Translations under genes and position numbers: made by a program | Part shown: one piece after another, positions 41,801-50,504 of the stretch | How positions within the stretch are numbered: the first letter of the stretch is position 1 | How the letters are laid out: every line of letters begins with the position of its first letter | Notes under the pieces: generated by a model | Databases searched by the model: none | What the model was told of the DNA's origin: nothing | Seen by the model: the letters and a program-made list of their open reading frames with translations, nothing else | DNA from: Epithemia pelagica | Taxonomy: Eukaryota; Bacillariophyta; Bacillariophyceae; Surirellales; Surirellaceae | Direction of reading: 5' to 3' | Assembly (NCBI GenBank): GCA_946965045.2 | Contig: OX337231.1 | Span: 3,162,001 to 3,226,000, forward strand | DNA: 64,000 bases

Positions 41801-41968
41801 ATGCGTGAGTTTCTCGAGCATACCAAATCGTTTACGAACGACACCGACGCGCAGGATGCTTGGCGCTTTGCCCAGTCTTTAGTCCAGACCGGCAACACCA
41901 ACATCGCCGACTCGCGCACCGGCCATGTGGTCCCGCATGACAAATGGGCCAAAGGGCCAAATGAGTGA
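38834..41968 (+). CDS. Retrotransposon ORF1 (uncharacterised, Thr/Asn/Pro/Gln-rich)
   Basis: 1,044 residues, very long for a LINE ORF1. The first 400 residues are low-complexity and rich in Thr, Asn, Pro, Gln and His. From about 415 the sequence looks folded (LIHLHVAINHHPNPQVESTLPRLTEQALKTHFNEVFFHH; YMDFFNHIGCRTGTFSG; NNFEALLRSYNAYMA). The C-terminal 200 residues are acidic (MMDTEESDDHSRALIGSDDNGD). No CCHC knuckle or RRM was recognised. By analogy it should bind the element RNA. The stop codon overlaps the ORF2 start in ATGAGTGA. ATG 38834 is the first in frame. Confidence 0.8.
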   Translation: MLPEEQDADPPWAMPANNTFPMAEARPNHQPKTDPPPPIGWKHIQRTAAPTWTMESLHGLRKHKPNQHHRPRHLIARHHGTTQKPAITKNTEPNGHNNTAQLLRSSNTNPPTSQQTTNPTEQMTGPKKTMTPQDHGPTTTTSDRHETGHDDPSHADNTQSHQPLPRKSIRTPATTTQESMTQPTATNQTDTSRARTRHQTSCLPPPKGVIRQLEQALQRVTAAMKMTLPPPNRTTRHSHKTSENSDFHPQPRPEAIANQTKHHPPTMQVHSKPSAGRRPNRSANTTALGPIPLVATKLPNNITAITPDRPNKNKENQKTNKNNTENKSTTTHNTDENTQTNQNHYETLDNKQEQENNVHNNKETQPTTNKTNNHNDAADSDDENPPNNNDQGTPRANPYLQPRGETKRPPSPEPKTLIHLHVAINHHPNPQVESTLPRLTEQALKTHFNEVFFHHSKREEPMWLQVHSVDFLETKQSGTRSFRHNNQHGSHKGGGHTSTFHVTLSPAPANDVFDSEIFIEQGLRFVLQMWHKHHNDDFVYDEFDSQTILPPGTKQSNPTINPRFDQINVYHPACNNRKSDTFGIIVGVPAQTIKHRRAALDLTSDIQNTLTPHLPRKLHYMDFFNHIGCRTGTFSGELKNKQKGQVPAIYVTASTRNNFEALLRSYNAYMAANRNSEMKWNNNNIQLIPMPTSQPNRTATLEAIKDIDQFFSACVRIKLKPINPEATDGDWKQLRQLREFVAVFPEYNNEDPDAQYYTLYLRKTPDTHMLTTNTIRQFTDFPANILLPTLAAVTASPPRQPTNNQDSTTPTSSSHTNRLVAFTNRLLRRKHNNLDDTPADETPATTEDNGPETPNRHNHSSNQPNKRSAAAMQPTEDDDKDPYDDGTDWTTVAAKAHHIQNQNNEVDDRKPSAKRNQFAPLAEQQDDQTANDDMMDTEESDDHSRALIGSDDNGDNHAQDDHEFSATTMQEIELIFKYVAANNPSRIDEMREFLEHTKSFTNDTDAQDAWRFAQSLVQTGNTNIADSRTGHVVPHDKWAKGPNE

Positions 41969-44900
41969 ACGAAAGACAAAAACCCCCCGACACTGTCCAG
42001 TACCCGACTGCCCATGGACAGTGCCATCATCATCAACCAACCCCCATGCCTCCCTGAAGGAACACCTAATCACCGAGCACAGCGAAACTCACCCATCAGA
42101 CTACCTCACACCTCAATATTGCAACCAACACGGCTTTCATCCATGCCTCAAATGCGACACGCCCACCGCCATCTTCACTACGGAAGGGCATCTAAGACAA
42201 CACGTAACAAAAAAACATAGTAGGACGAAAACAAACCTCCAGTTAGTCCTACAGACCTACCGACATTCCCAACCAGAAACTGAGAGACAATGGAAAGATA
42301 GCTTAGCTTATCTGCACAAATTACAGCTTTCACCACCACCATTCCGCCGAAGTATCTGGCACAAACTAAAGCCTCCCATCAAAGCAGAATTTTACACAAC
42401 ATACAACACGGTTGTGTCTTGGATCCTTGAAGCAACCCCACCCCTGTCCCCCTCGGTCCTGAAGGATGACAGACCACCACAACACGACATCGACGCCAGT
42501 CCCTTTTGGAAACTGTTAATTCTATTAGAGTCCCTCCTGCTGGCACCAATCAAAGGAACAGTGCACCTCACCTATGCAAACGCCTTTCGAGCCCGACTCT
42601 CCTGGTTTAAGACCGGCAGACTCGAAGAACTCCACCACATCATCTGGAATCCAACACCACTCCCAAAACAGGGAACAAGCAACAAGAAGAAACAGAAACA
42701 ACGACATCGGCAACAACATCACCCCTCTCCGTCCGACCAACTGCCACAATGGCGTCTCCACTCGGCTCAACAATTAGCCGACCTTGGCAATTACCGAGCA
42801 GCAGTCAAACGACTCACAACAAACACACCACCGGCAACATTGACCGCTCCAAGAGTCGAACGTTGCCAGAACGAACTCTTTCCACAAAGACAACGACCAC
42901 CCCCGTCAACAAGATCACAAGGTCAACCAACAATGGGACCCCCAGCCGCACAGTATTTAAAACTGACAGACGAGTCCTTCGAAAGGGCACTGCGGCAGAT
43001 GACACCGGGGACGGCCTCTGGACCGTTCTCCACATGCATCGACACCATCGTGTCGATGGCTCTCCACAAGACAACAAAAGCGCCAGATGCAACAAGACCG
43101 TACTTCCGCAACATCAAATCTCTCATACAACTCGTAGTGACTGCCCAAGTACCGACAACAATCCAACCAATTCTCGCCAGCAATTACTTTCTTGCTTTGC
43201 ATAAAGACATGAACAATCTGGAACGGCTACGACCAATTGGGATTGGAACAGCCATCCGAAGAGTAGCAGCCAAGACAGCCCTGGTACACCTTACCGATGC
43301 CATTCAACCCCTCCTGCTCAAAGGAGGCCAGTACGGCATACAAGTACCCGGGGGAGTCGATTTTGTCGCCCAAACCACGGCCATGGCAGTGCGACAATAC
43401 ATCGACCGAAATCCAACAACGACAGACTCATCAACAACATCAACAACAACCGAAAACCGGACGACAACGACAAACCCATCCTCACCATCAACAACAACCG
43501 ACAGTCGGACGAGATCGCCGAGCCGAGCACTGGTCATGCTCGATCTAACAAATATGTTCAATAATGTGAGCAGAACTGAAGCAAGAAAAATCTTGTTAGA
43601 ACACGACGAAACAACACCACTGGTCCCCTTGTTTGACCTGTTAACACAACACACCTGCAAGCAATGGTACTTCGACGAAAACAAACAAGCAAAGTTTTTG
43701 CGGCAAGAAGAAGGGTTCCCCCAAGGCTGCCCTTTGAGCCCGCTATTCTCCTGTCTTGTCTTACTGGCCTTAACAAACAAGCTGAACAAAGAACAAGCCA
43801 AAAGAGCACAACAACGACAGCGCAACAACAACCCACACGACGACGAAATGGGCGGAGTAGGACACACCGCATCCATCATGGATGACACATCAGTGTGTTT
43901 GCCCCACTGCGACGTCCCATGGTTCCTAAAACGTTTCGAAGCACTCGGTCAGCCTTTGGGAATCATTTTGAACAAAAGCAAAACAACAATTCTTACCTCC
44001 ACCGACGGTACACCCCCCGACACGCTAGACCCAACCGACAAACAGCACCTCGAACAAGCGCTGTCGTTCCTTTCTCCCGCCGACCCGGCAAAAGCCGAGA
44101 TCACAAACGGGGTACGATTTCTCGGACAGCCTATAGGTTCGAGCAACTTCGCCCAGCAATACATCCAAAACAAAGTGAAAAAGATGCATCACAAACTGGA
44201 CTGTTTCTTGCAACTGCCAGACCTCCAGACCAAACACAACCTTTTCAAATTTACCATGGTATCGTCCCTGTTGCACCTGCTACCATCAGATGTCTACCTG
44301 GCGCACACAACAACAAATCCAAGAACAACGCTTTGGTCCAGCCCAACAACATTAGAGACAGAAAAAATCGTCGCACGCTTTCTATCAGAACTCACCTCGC
44401 TCCCCGAAACCGAGATCAGACCTTCGGCTTGCCTCATTGCGGCAATGCCACAACGACTTGGAGGCCTCGGCTACCAACAAGCGGCCACATCGGCGTACCC
44501 ACGATTGCTAACCCAAACGGCACGAGCAATCGCCTTAGCAACCTCGAGCGAAACACCAATCCCGCGTGTCCACCGAAGGGAACTTAACAATTGGCAAGAA
44601 AGCACCGATGAGTACATGACAATTTTCAGAAAAACACTTTCACTCTACGCCAAAGAATACGCAGAAGAACAATTGTACACACCAAAGAGGTATGACCATA
44701 CCACTCACAACAGACTACTCCATCACACAGTCCAAGAACATACCCTACCGCGCTTGGTAGCCGAAACCCCACCAGAACAACGAACCTTCCTCCCCGGTTT
44801 ATTGTCGCCTCTCACCAGTTTGGCCCTGTCCCTGCCTTTGACAGCAACACAGTTTCGCTATCCAAACAAAGTATTCCAAACGGCAATCAAAAGAAAATTG

Positions 44901-45902
44901 CGGCTCCCCTTGTTCGTGAACGATCCAACCCAGTCTTGGCCCCAGAAATGTCGCTGCTCCAAAACCAAGACAATTGACCCTCTAGGAGACCATTTGTTCT
45001 CCTGCACCTCCGCTTCGAAAACGGCCCTTTCGAATGCAATCCGAGACACCTTATTCGACGTACTCCGACAACTCGCACCTGCAGCTGGAACAGTCGAAAC
45101 CACCCACGACGTCCACGTTGAGCCACCTGGTTTGGCTCCGCAACACGAGCGAAACATACGGCCCGCCGATGTCGGGATGCTCCTCCGCAAGCCACACCGC
45201 AACGACCACTTTCAATATGTGGCGATAGACATCACCATTCCCCCACCTCAACAACCTTTGCCAATCCACGACCCGTCCGACCACAAAACAATAGCCACAA
45301 TGGCATCAAGGGCGCATCACGAGGCAGCAAGGGCTAAGTTTTGTCGGGATCCACACACAGCAACACACCTGCTCCACAACGGCGTTTATCTCTTACCATT
45401 CACTGTCGACCACCTTGGTTCCTTGGGATCTTTCGCCAATACCCTTCTTTTCCCATCAGAATATCACCACCCAACCTTATCAACAACCGAGCCTCCGCCA
45501 TGGGATAACCCCTTTTTCGGAAAGGACGAAAAAAGAAGTAAATCACATCCAGCGGCCTACGCACTCTTCCAACAACTTAAAGAAGCCCCAAACAACATGC
45601 TTACAAAGGCAAACAAAAACACAAAAAAGTTCAGCTATCCAGAGGCTAACATATACACAATCGGACACTATGCCAAAGCCTCACTGGGCCATGCAATCAT
45701 CTCGGCATTGGCCAACCACGCCAATAATAATATCACAGCGATAAAACATCACCAATCCCTTCGAAAAACTCGAATCACACAATTGCAAAATCTGGCAACA
45801 CCATGTTTTGCACCAGTCACTCCGATCTACTCCCCGGCTCCAATGGCACAGTTCATCACTGCCACGGACACAACCCCACTTCTTTGCGAACTCCCCGCTT
45901 AG
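41961..45902 (+). CDS. Retrotransposon ORF2: zinc fingers, reverse transcriptase, restriction-like endonuclease
   Basis: 1,313 residues from ATG 41961, which lies inside the ORF1 stop region. Residues about 10-75 have two C2H2-like fingers (CPVPDCPW...HLITEH; CLKCDTPTAIFTTEGHLRQHVTKKH). Reverse transcriptase spans about 420-690: LRPIGIGTAIRRV, MLDLTNMFNNV (first catalytic Asp), GFPQGCPLSPLFSCL, and SIMDDTSV as the catalytic DD. A zinc knuckle (CRCSKTKTIDPLGDHLFSC) lies near 996, followed by RPADVGM and VAIDITIP near 1066-1090, the PD...D-x-T pattern of restriction-like endonucleases. The enzyme would nick target DNA and copy the RNA there. All motifs are intact; no apurinic-type nuclease is present. 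Confidence 0.88.
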   Translation: MSERKTKTPRHCPVPDCPWTVPSSSTNPHASLKEHLITEHSETHPSDYLTPQYCNQHGFHPCLKCDTPTAIFTTEGHLRQHVTKKHSRTKTNLQLVLQTYRHSQPETERQWKDSLAYLHKLQLSPPPFRRSIWHKLKPPIKAEFYTTYNTVVSWILEATPPLSPSVLKDDRPPQHDIDASPFWKLLILLESLLLAPIKGTVHLTYANAFRARLSWFKTGRLEELHHIIWNPTPLPKQGTSNKKKQKQRHRQQHHPSPSDQLPQWRLHSAQQLADLGNYRAAVKRLTTNTPPATLTAPRVERCQNELFPQRQRPPPSTRSQGQPTMGPPAAQYLKLTDESFERALRQMTPGTASGPFSTCIDTIVSMALHKTTKAPDATRPYFRNIKSLIQLVVTAQVPTTIQPILASNYFLALHKDMNNLERLRPIGIGTAIRRVAAKTALVHLTDAIQPLLLKGGQYGIQVPGGVDFVAQTTAMAVRQYIDRNPTTTDSSTTSTTTENRTTTTNPSSPSTTTDSRTRSPSRALVMLDLTNMFNNVSRTEARKILLEHDETTPLVPLFDLLTQHTCKQWYFDENKQAKFLRQEEGFPQGCPLSPLFSCLVLLALTNKLNKEQAKRAQQRQRNNNPHDDEMGGVGHTASIMDDTSVCLPHCDVPWFLKRFEALGQPLGIILNKSKTTILTSTDGTPPDTLDPTDKQHLEQALSFLSPADPAKAEITNGVRFLGQPIGSSNFAQQYIQNKVKKMHHKLDCFLQLPDLQTKHNLFKFTMVSSLLHLLPSDVYLAHTTTNPRTTLWSSPTTLETEKIVARFLSELTSLPETEIRPSACLIAAMPQRLGGLGYQQAATSAYPRLLTQTARAIALATSSETPIPRVHRRELNNWQESTDEYMTIFRKTLSLYAKEYAEEQLYTPKRYDHTTHNRLLHHTVQEHTLPRLVAETPPEQRTFLPGLLSPLTSLALSLPLTATQFRYPNKVFQTAIKRKLRLPLFVNDPTQSWPQKCRCSKTKTIDPLGDHLFSCTSASKTALSNAIRDTLFDVLRQLAPAAGTVETTHDVHVEPPGLAPQHERNIRPADVGMLLRKPHRNDHFQYVAIDITIPPPQQPLPIHDPSDHKTIATMASRAHHEAARAKFCRDPHTATHLLHNGVYLLPFTVDHLGSLGSFANTLLFPSEYHHPTLSTTEPPPWDNPFFGKDEKRSKSHPAAYALFQQLKEAPNNMLTKANKNTKKFSYPEANIYTIGHYAKASLGHAIISALANHANNNITAIKHHQSLRKTRITQLQNLATPCFAPVTPIYSPAPMAQFITATDTTPLLCELPA

Positions 45903-45946
45903 GAGTCCCACTTTACCATAGACAGTAACGTACTAAAATTAAAAAC

Positions 45947-45955
45947 AGATTCGCT
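45947..45955 (+). repeat. Right copy of 9-bp target-site duplication (agattcgct)
   Basis: Matches 38707-38715 and follows the element's A-rich tail. It lies 68 bp before the UbiA start codon. Confidence 0.65.
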
Positions 45956-46022
45956 TGAGAAAAAAAGAGAACTGACACTCCATGGGATTGATGTGCCATA
46001 AAAGACGTGTTTGTGAGCCTCA

Positions 46023-47414
46023 ATGATGATGATTCTGCTTGTCTCCTTCATCTTAGTGGGAACCACTGCTTCCTTCAACGTTGACGGATCCCCATTAAGA
46101 AGCCGTATTCGCGATATACGCTTTCCCCTCATTGACCTTAGCGAGAACGAAAGATTCGCATACAAGAAATACAGAAGAGCTTCGACACACATGAGTCAAC
46201 GCAGCGGTCTAGCCATGTTGAGCAATGATGATGGAGATGACGAAGATCATATGGAATCGCTGCGTCCTTTTCTCCATCACAACAAAGATGACCATGAGAG
46301 AGGAACCAAAGTCGGCCAAGAGGCACAAGATCATAATCACGAAGTGAGCTCAAAAATTGGTTCAGAACAAAACACCTTCCCTGCAAAAACATCAACGTCA
46401 GAGTATTCAGCGTTTGCAGACCAAAGAATAAATGGAGCTTCTCCCTCGAGGATACCAACGGTTTGGGATAATATTGGTAAGCTGACGAAGCTTACCAGAC
46501 CCGAAAACTTCCCTGAAATATGTTTGTTTCACATGTTGGGTGTATATCTCGCTTTGGACCATGTCGGTCAATCATCAAAGTATTGGGCTGTTTTGATGGC
46601 TGATCCTTCAACGTGGCTTGTCTTGTCTTCGTTGATACTGACGTCGAGCACAAGCATGGTCGTCAATGATTACTACGACACCAAACTTGGTCGTGATGTT
46701 GACACAACGAAACCCTTGGTGAACGGTTCCATACCTATGCATCTCGTACCACGCTATCTCTCTTACTTGTACGGGGCTGCCCTTATTAGTGTGGCGTTTT
46801 TACCTGGAGTTCCCGCAAGACTGTCAGTAGTTCTTGCACTGATATTGACCTACTTGTACACCAAACATCTGAAACCTATTACTTGGGTTAAGAATGTTGT
46901 TTGTGCAGCCCTGATTGCGTTTTCTCCCTTCACCTCAGGCTCTGCAGCATTGTTTCGAACGGTGAGTCAGGGAGATCACCAGTTGGCACTCTCAGAGGTC
47001 CTGGGCGTTTCGTCTCTTTGGAGGCTAGTTTCAGTTTTATTTGTTGGGTTTGTCGGTCGGGAGATGACGATGGATTGCAATGACGTGGAAACTGATCGAT
47101 CCGTGGGAGTATGAACAGTACCAGCTAGATATGGAAGAAAGTTTGCAAGCCGTATCTGTTTGCTTTTCAGCATCGTTGTGACCATGCTTACTGTTTCCTT
47201 CCCTGGGTTTGATCTTTTGAATCGCACACTGCGGCATCAAGCAACGGATTGTCGACTGTTCATCCGCTTCGGTCTTGCTGTGATTGGAAGTTCACTTCTT
47301 CTCCGTCGAAGCTGGCAAGTAAATCGGACAAAAGGGCAAAACAAAAAATTAGTTCAACTAGATGTGGATGAGGGTCTGGTTTCGGTCCTATTTGTGTTGG
47401 GCAGCTTTGTGTGA
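46023..47414 (+). pseudogene. UbiA-family prenyltransferase interrupted by one in-frame TGA
   Basis: The UbiA family attaches isoprenoid chains to aromatic or tetrapyrrole acceptors in membranes. The first aspartate motif (VVNDYYDTKLGRDVDTTKPLVNGSI, about 220) and the second (DCNDVETDRSVGV, about 351-363) are both present. Directly after, codon 364 is TGA (47112-47114). The same frame then continues without a stop for 99 codons (TVPARYGRKFASRI and further membrane helices, LLFSIVVTMLTVSF and IRFGLAVIGSSLLL) to 47414. UbiA proteins usually have Arg before TVP at this point, so CGA to TGA is the simplest explanation. The N-terminus (MMMILLVSFILVGTTASFNV) is a signal peptide, perhaps plastid-directed. 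Without readthrough the product would lack its last helices. A retrotransposon lies 76 bp upstream. Confidence 0.78.
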
Positions 47415-47643
47415 AGATTGAGGATATCCGATACATGTCATCTCAGTTCGCTCACGACAATGTCATGTGCAAAAGCTGGAGAGAGACGGTCGAGACCACG
47501 ATATGGTCAAAGTTTGTCTAGAACATTCACTGAGAATGGCCCAGCACACGGGATAGTAAAAACAAACAAACAAAAACTTATGCTTCCCAGAGCAACCCAT
47601 TCTAAGTAATGTGCTTAGTTTTTGAACATTGAGTTGTTTTTTG

Positions 47644-49083
47644 CTACAGAACGCAGATTGTGTCCAGCGGATACCCCCTATCCTCCAAGTAGAAGGCTGC
47701 CTTGTCAACTATTTCTGAGGGTCCCCCCAACACAGCCATTGTTCCCTGTCGAAAATCAGGTATGGCAACATTTATATCATCGTTGGATGCGAAATCGATA
47801 CCATCAACATTACCAACAACGATGCATGAGACAGCAAGTTTGTCACTGTATTTGAAGTATTCTTTCTCCAACAAGTCAGCCAAGACGTCAAAGTCTTGGG
47901 TTTTCGCATTTATCCATACAACAGTGACGCTGCTGACACTGCTCGCACCACTTGGTAATACAGCGCGGACTTGATCCATGACTGGTACGATGCCCGTACC
48001 ATAGGCGACATATACCATGTCCGTTACGGGCAAATATTGACCTTTATAAGAGAGACGATGGTCACCTGGAGTCAAGGCAACTTCATCGCCAATCTTCAGT
48101 TCATGCTTAATAACACGGACAAAGTTGGCGTTGTCCAGTCCAATACGGAACAAGAGCTCCGAATCAACGTTTGGCACAAGAATACTGAAAGACCCAGGTT
48201 TTGGATTCGAGCTAGGGTAAAATGGAAAGAAATTTCCTCGGGCCACATTTCCCTCGTTGTCCAGACAACAGAGTGCAATTTGCTGTCCTAGATCCAATGG
48301 TATGGTGAATTCTGATTTGGGTAGATCAAAATCAAATTGCATAAACTGAGTCTTCCCCAAACGTTTTCGTGACCTCAATGTACACACACTCCATCCTTCG
48401 TTTGCTTCTTCAAACGGCATGGGCTCTCCTTTGGACTCGACTCGCCATCGTTCTGTCAGTCGTTCCCATCTTCCTCGGGCCAATTTGGTGAGCTTGGAAC
48501 AAAAGTCCGAGAACGATGTCGTTGATCCTACAACAGTACGAAGCGCCAAGGAGACAACCAGGGCAAAGCAGAAGGTAATAATGGCGGCCTTGGCCACTTT
48601 GGACTGCGAAACAGCAGACACGAATTTTTCAATGGCTTCTTGAAGAGAAGCTCTTCGTGCTGCCGACGAAGCAGTCGTGAACAAGCCATCCGAGAACAAA
48701 GGCTGATCCAGAGAAACGGATATTCCGTTGGCTGCAGCTGCCTGAAGAGGCTCCCTTACAGAGGCAGCAGCGCTGGCAGCAGCAGATACTCCTGTCACTG
48801 TAGCGGTCTCAAACGGCGAACTCATCCATTGTTGGCTCCCAATACAGCTCTTTCCTTTATTGTTGAATGATGAACTGGGGGAACCACGAGGCCCAGTCGT
48901 TGAGCTGCGCTGTCTCGCTGTTCCAACGACATTGGGACCGTACTGCCAACCTCTAGATTGTGAATGTTGAGTTGGAAAAGAAGGACAATGGAAACCTGAC
49001 ACAGATGCCGCCGCAAGAGACAGCAAGAAGACTCGTCGACCCACTGCCACACTTTCTCCCCTTCTTCGCTTGAATCCTCGCAT
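47644..49083 (-). CDS. Plastid FAD/NAD(P)-binding oxidoreductase (ferredoxin-reductase-like)
   Basis: 479 residues. A signal peptide ends LAAASVSGFHCP, an A-x-x-G-F plastid motif. A transmembrane helix lies at about 170-190 (AAIITFCFALVVSLALRTVV). The catalytic part (about 230-479) follows the ferredoxin-reductase/cytochrome b5 reductase plan: an FAD-side barrel with ARGNFFPFYPSS and PGSFSILVP, a GDEVALTPGDHRL turn, the NAD(P) motif VYVAYGTGIVPVMDQ, and the C-terminal LGGPSEIVDKAAFYLEDRGYPLDTI. The RxYS flavin motif is altered (R-GNFF), so flavin binding should be tested. The electron partner is unknown. It converges on the UbiA gene. Confidence 0.8.
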   Translation of the reverse strand: MRGFKRRRGESVAVGRRVFLLSLAAASVSGFHCPSFPTQHSQSRGWQYGPNVVGTARQRSSTTGPRGSPSSSFNNKGKSCIGSQQWMSSPFETATVTGVSAAASAAASVREPLQAAAANGISVSLDQPLFSDGLFTTASSAARRASLQEAIEKFVSAVSQSKVAKAAIITFCFALVVSLALRTVVGSTTSFSDFCSKLTKLARGRWERLTERWRVESKGEPMPFEEANEGWSVCTLRSRKRLGKTQFMQFDFDLPKSEFTIPLDLGQQIALCCLDNEGNVARGNFFPFYPSSNPKPGSFSILVPNVDSELLFRIGLDNANFVRVIKHELKIGDEVALTPGDHRLSYKGQYLPVTDMVYVAYGTGIVPVMDQVRAVLPSGASSVSSVTVVWINAKTQDFDVLADLLEKEYFKYSDKLAVSCIVVGNVDGIDFASNDDINVAIPDFRQGTMAVLGGPSEIVDKAAFYLEDRGYPLDTICVL

Positions 49084-49463
49084 ATCTGATGAACTTGATG
49101 ATGGCCTTGGCGCACAACAGGATGCTCTCTATTGCGAAGCTTCAGTGACTTTCAAAATGGAGATGAAAGAGGATAACAAGAAGGGCGAGCTCTGTCCGTT
49201 GAAGTGGAATAGTTGTGATAGATACATAGACGTGGGGCGAGAGTTGGAGGAAGGGTGACGTACTATTTTGAAAAGAAGCTCAAGCGCTTCCATACAAGAG
49301 AGGTGCTCGGTCCGCTCTAATTATCTCTCTTTTGATTTCATGTCGCGCTCGAGTGTAGAAACGGAACAGCTCGTGTTGGGGTGCGCGTTCCCTCCTCTAT
49401 GCCTGTCCCCAATCATGTGACCTCCTAATGGCAGCGGCGACCAACCTCCCCTTTCCATGAAGG
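49084..49463. promoter_or_regulatory. Divergent promoter region, reductase / unknown protein
   Basis: 380 bases between divergent starts, no coding content recognised. Confidence 0.45.
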
Positions 49464-50504
49464 ATGCCCTCTCGAAAACGAGCCAACTGGCGTCATCCGG
49501 TCGTTTACGATGAGGATGGTGCTACAGGACGCAGAACGACTCGAGCTGCAACTGGTCTGAAAAGATCAAGTGTTGATGGATCAAGATCACAGCACCCCTC
49601 GGCTTCCGGTTCATCGTCCCATGCCGCGTCCGGTGGAGGAGCCAATTATTATGTTCGCCGAGAACGAGATGGAACAATCATCAATATATCGACCTCTCGA
49701 AAACGAGCGAAGCGATGGATTGAAGTCCATCGGCCGCCAGGACCAGGCATTCGATTCACAGTCCCCATGTGGGTTTCGGTGGATGATTTGACGTCCCGAG
49801 AAAGGGAGCAGTATCTTCCACCGAGCACTTTGGTAGACAACATGGACGATCAACAGGAAATGGACGAAAGTGAAAGTGAAGGAGAATCGGATAATGAGAT
49901 TCAGAGTCCAGAGAAAAAGAGACGGAAGCTTAGTGAGACAGAATCGCATACAGAATCCCAGCCGTCTCTCCTCCCGCGACCCGCGGATGTGTCTGCAGAA
50001 AAAATGACCACTGCACCGCCAACATCGGAGTCAGGAGGGAGTGTACATGTATCTGACTTGTCATTACCTATTGCTGATGAAAATACCGCTCAACACCACA
50101 ACTTAGCAGAGGTGGAACATGCGACAACTAGTAACACAGTCATGACGGATGACAAGCCCGGCAATTCGACCAATGAGGTAACCAACGTTGGTCCCTTGTC
50201 TGAACCGTCTACACCACCACCTGTAGCTGTGGAAACTCAAGAGGCTTCGGCCATAGATCACAGCCAGTCACAAACCATTATACAGCAGCAATCATCAGAA
50301 CCAGTCTTGCTCTCCAATGCCCAACCCTCCGTTGAAGACGTGGTTGTGATGGAACACGAGCCAGAAGCGTCAAAGGTCCCCCCTACCACGGATGATTCTC
50401 TGCAATATGGAATAGCAACAAGCGCTCAAGATTCCTTGAAGGATAGGGAGGACACAGCTACGAAAACCAGCGATCCAGATGCTGATATATCACAAACTAC
50501 ATAG
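49464..50504 (+). CDS. Uncharacterised acidic protein with a basic, Trp-containing N-terminal segment
   Basis: 346 residues. Residues 1-120 are basic and better ordered: MPSRKRANWRHPVVYDEDG, GGANYYVRRERDGTIINISTSRKRAKRWIEV and GPGIRFTVPMWVSVDDLTSRE. The rest is acidic and Ser/Thr/Gln-rich, with a KKRRK patch near 150 that could be a nuclear signal. The RKRAKRWIEV...WVSV stretch faintly recalls the BCL7 N-terminus (KKW.TV...WVPV), but this is not strong enough for a call. It has a good ATG at 49464 and no neighbours in the same direction. Confidence 0.65.
   Translation: MPSRKRANWRHPVVYDEDGATGRRTTRAATGLKRSSVDGSRSQHPSASGSSSHAASGGGANYYVRRERDGTIINISTSRKRAKRWIEVHRPPGPGIRFTVPMWVSVDDLTSREREQYLPPSTLVDNMDDQQEMDESESEGESDNEIQSPEKKRRKLSETESHTESQPSLLPRPADVSAEKMTTAPPTSESGGSVHVSDLSLPIADENTAQHHNLAEVEHATTSNTVMTDDKPGNSTNEVTNVGPLSEPSTPPPVAVETQEASAIDHSQSQTIIQQQSSEPVLLSNAQPSVEDVVVMEHEPEASKVPPTTDDSLQYGIATSAQDSLKDREDTATKTSDPDADISQTT

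Larger units (their letters stand above)
38716..45946 (+). mobile_element. Full-length non-LTR retrotransposon (zinc-finger / RT / restriction-like endonuclease type)
   Basis: About 7.2 kb between two copies of agattcgct. It starts with A16, has about 100 bp of leader, two long intact overlapping ORFs and a 44-bp A-rich tail (ctaaaattaaaaac). No long terminal repeats are seen. The ORF2 order of C2H2 zinc fingers, reverse transcriptase, zinc knuckle and PD-(D/E)XK-like nuclease is that of the R2/NeSL/R4-like group of LINEs. The plus strand of both ORFs is very rich in A and C, unlike neighbouring genes. Uninterrupted ORFs and a matching target duplication suggest a recent insertion. Confidence 0.85.

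Noticed and set aside
47112-47114. TGA in the UbiA gene as selenocysteine
   Set aside because: Diatoms do use selenocysteine, but UbiA proteins have Arg here and no convincing SECIS hairpin (ATGA...AA...GA core) was found by eye in the 3' flank. A CGA to TGA change is simpler.
47100-47135. Small intron removing the UbiA TGA
   Set aside because: The only GT...AG pairs around it would give introns of about 10-30 bases, far shorter than the others here, and the conserved reading frame runs straight through.
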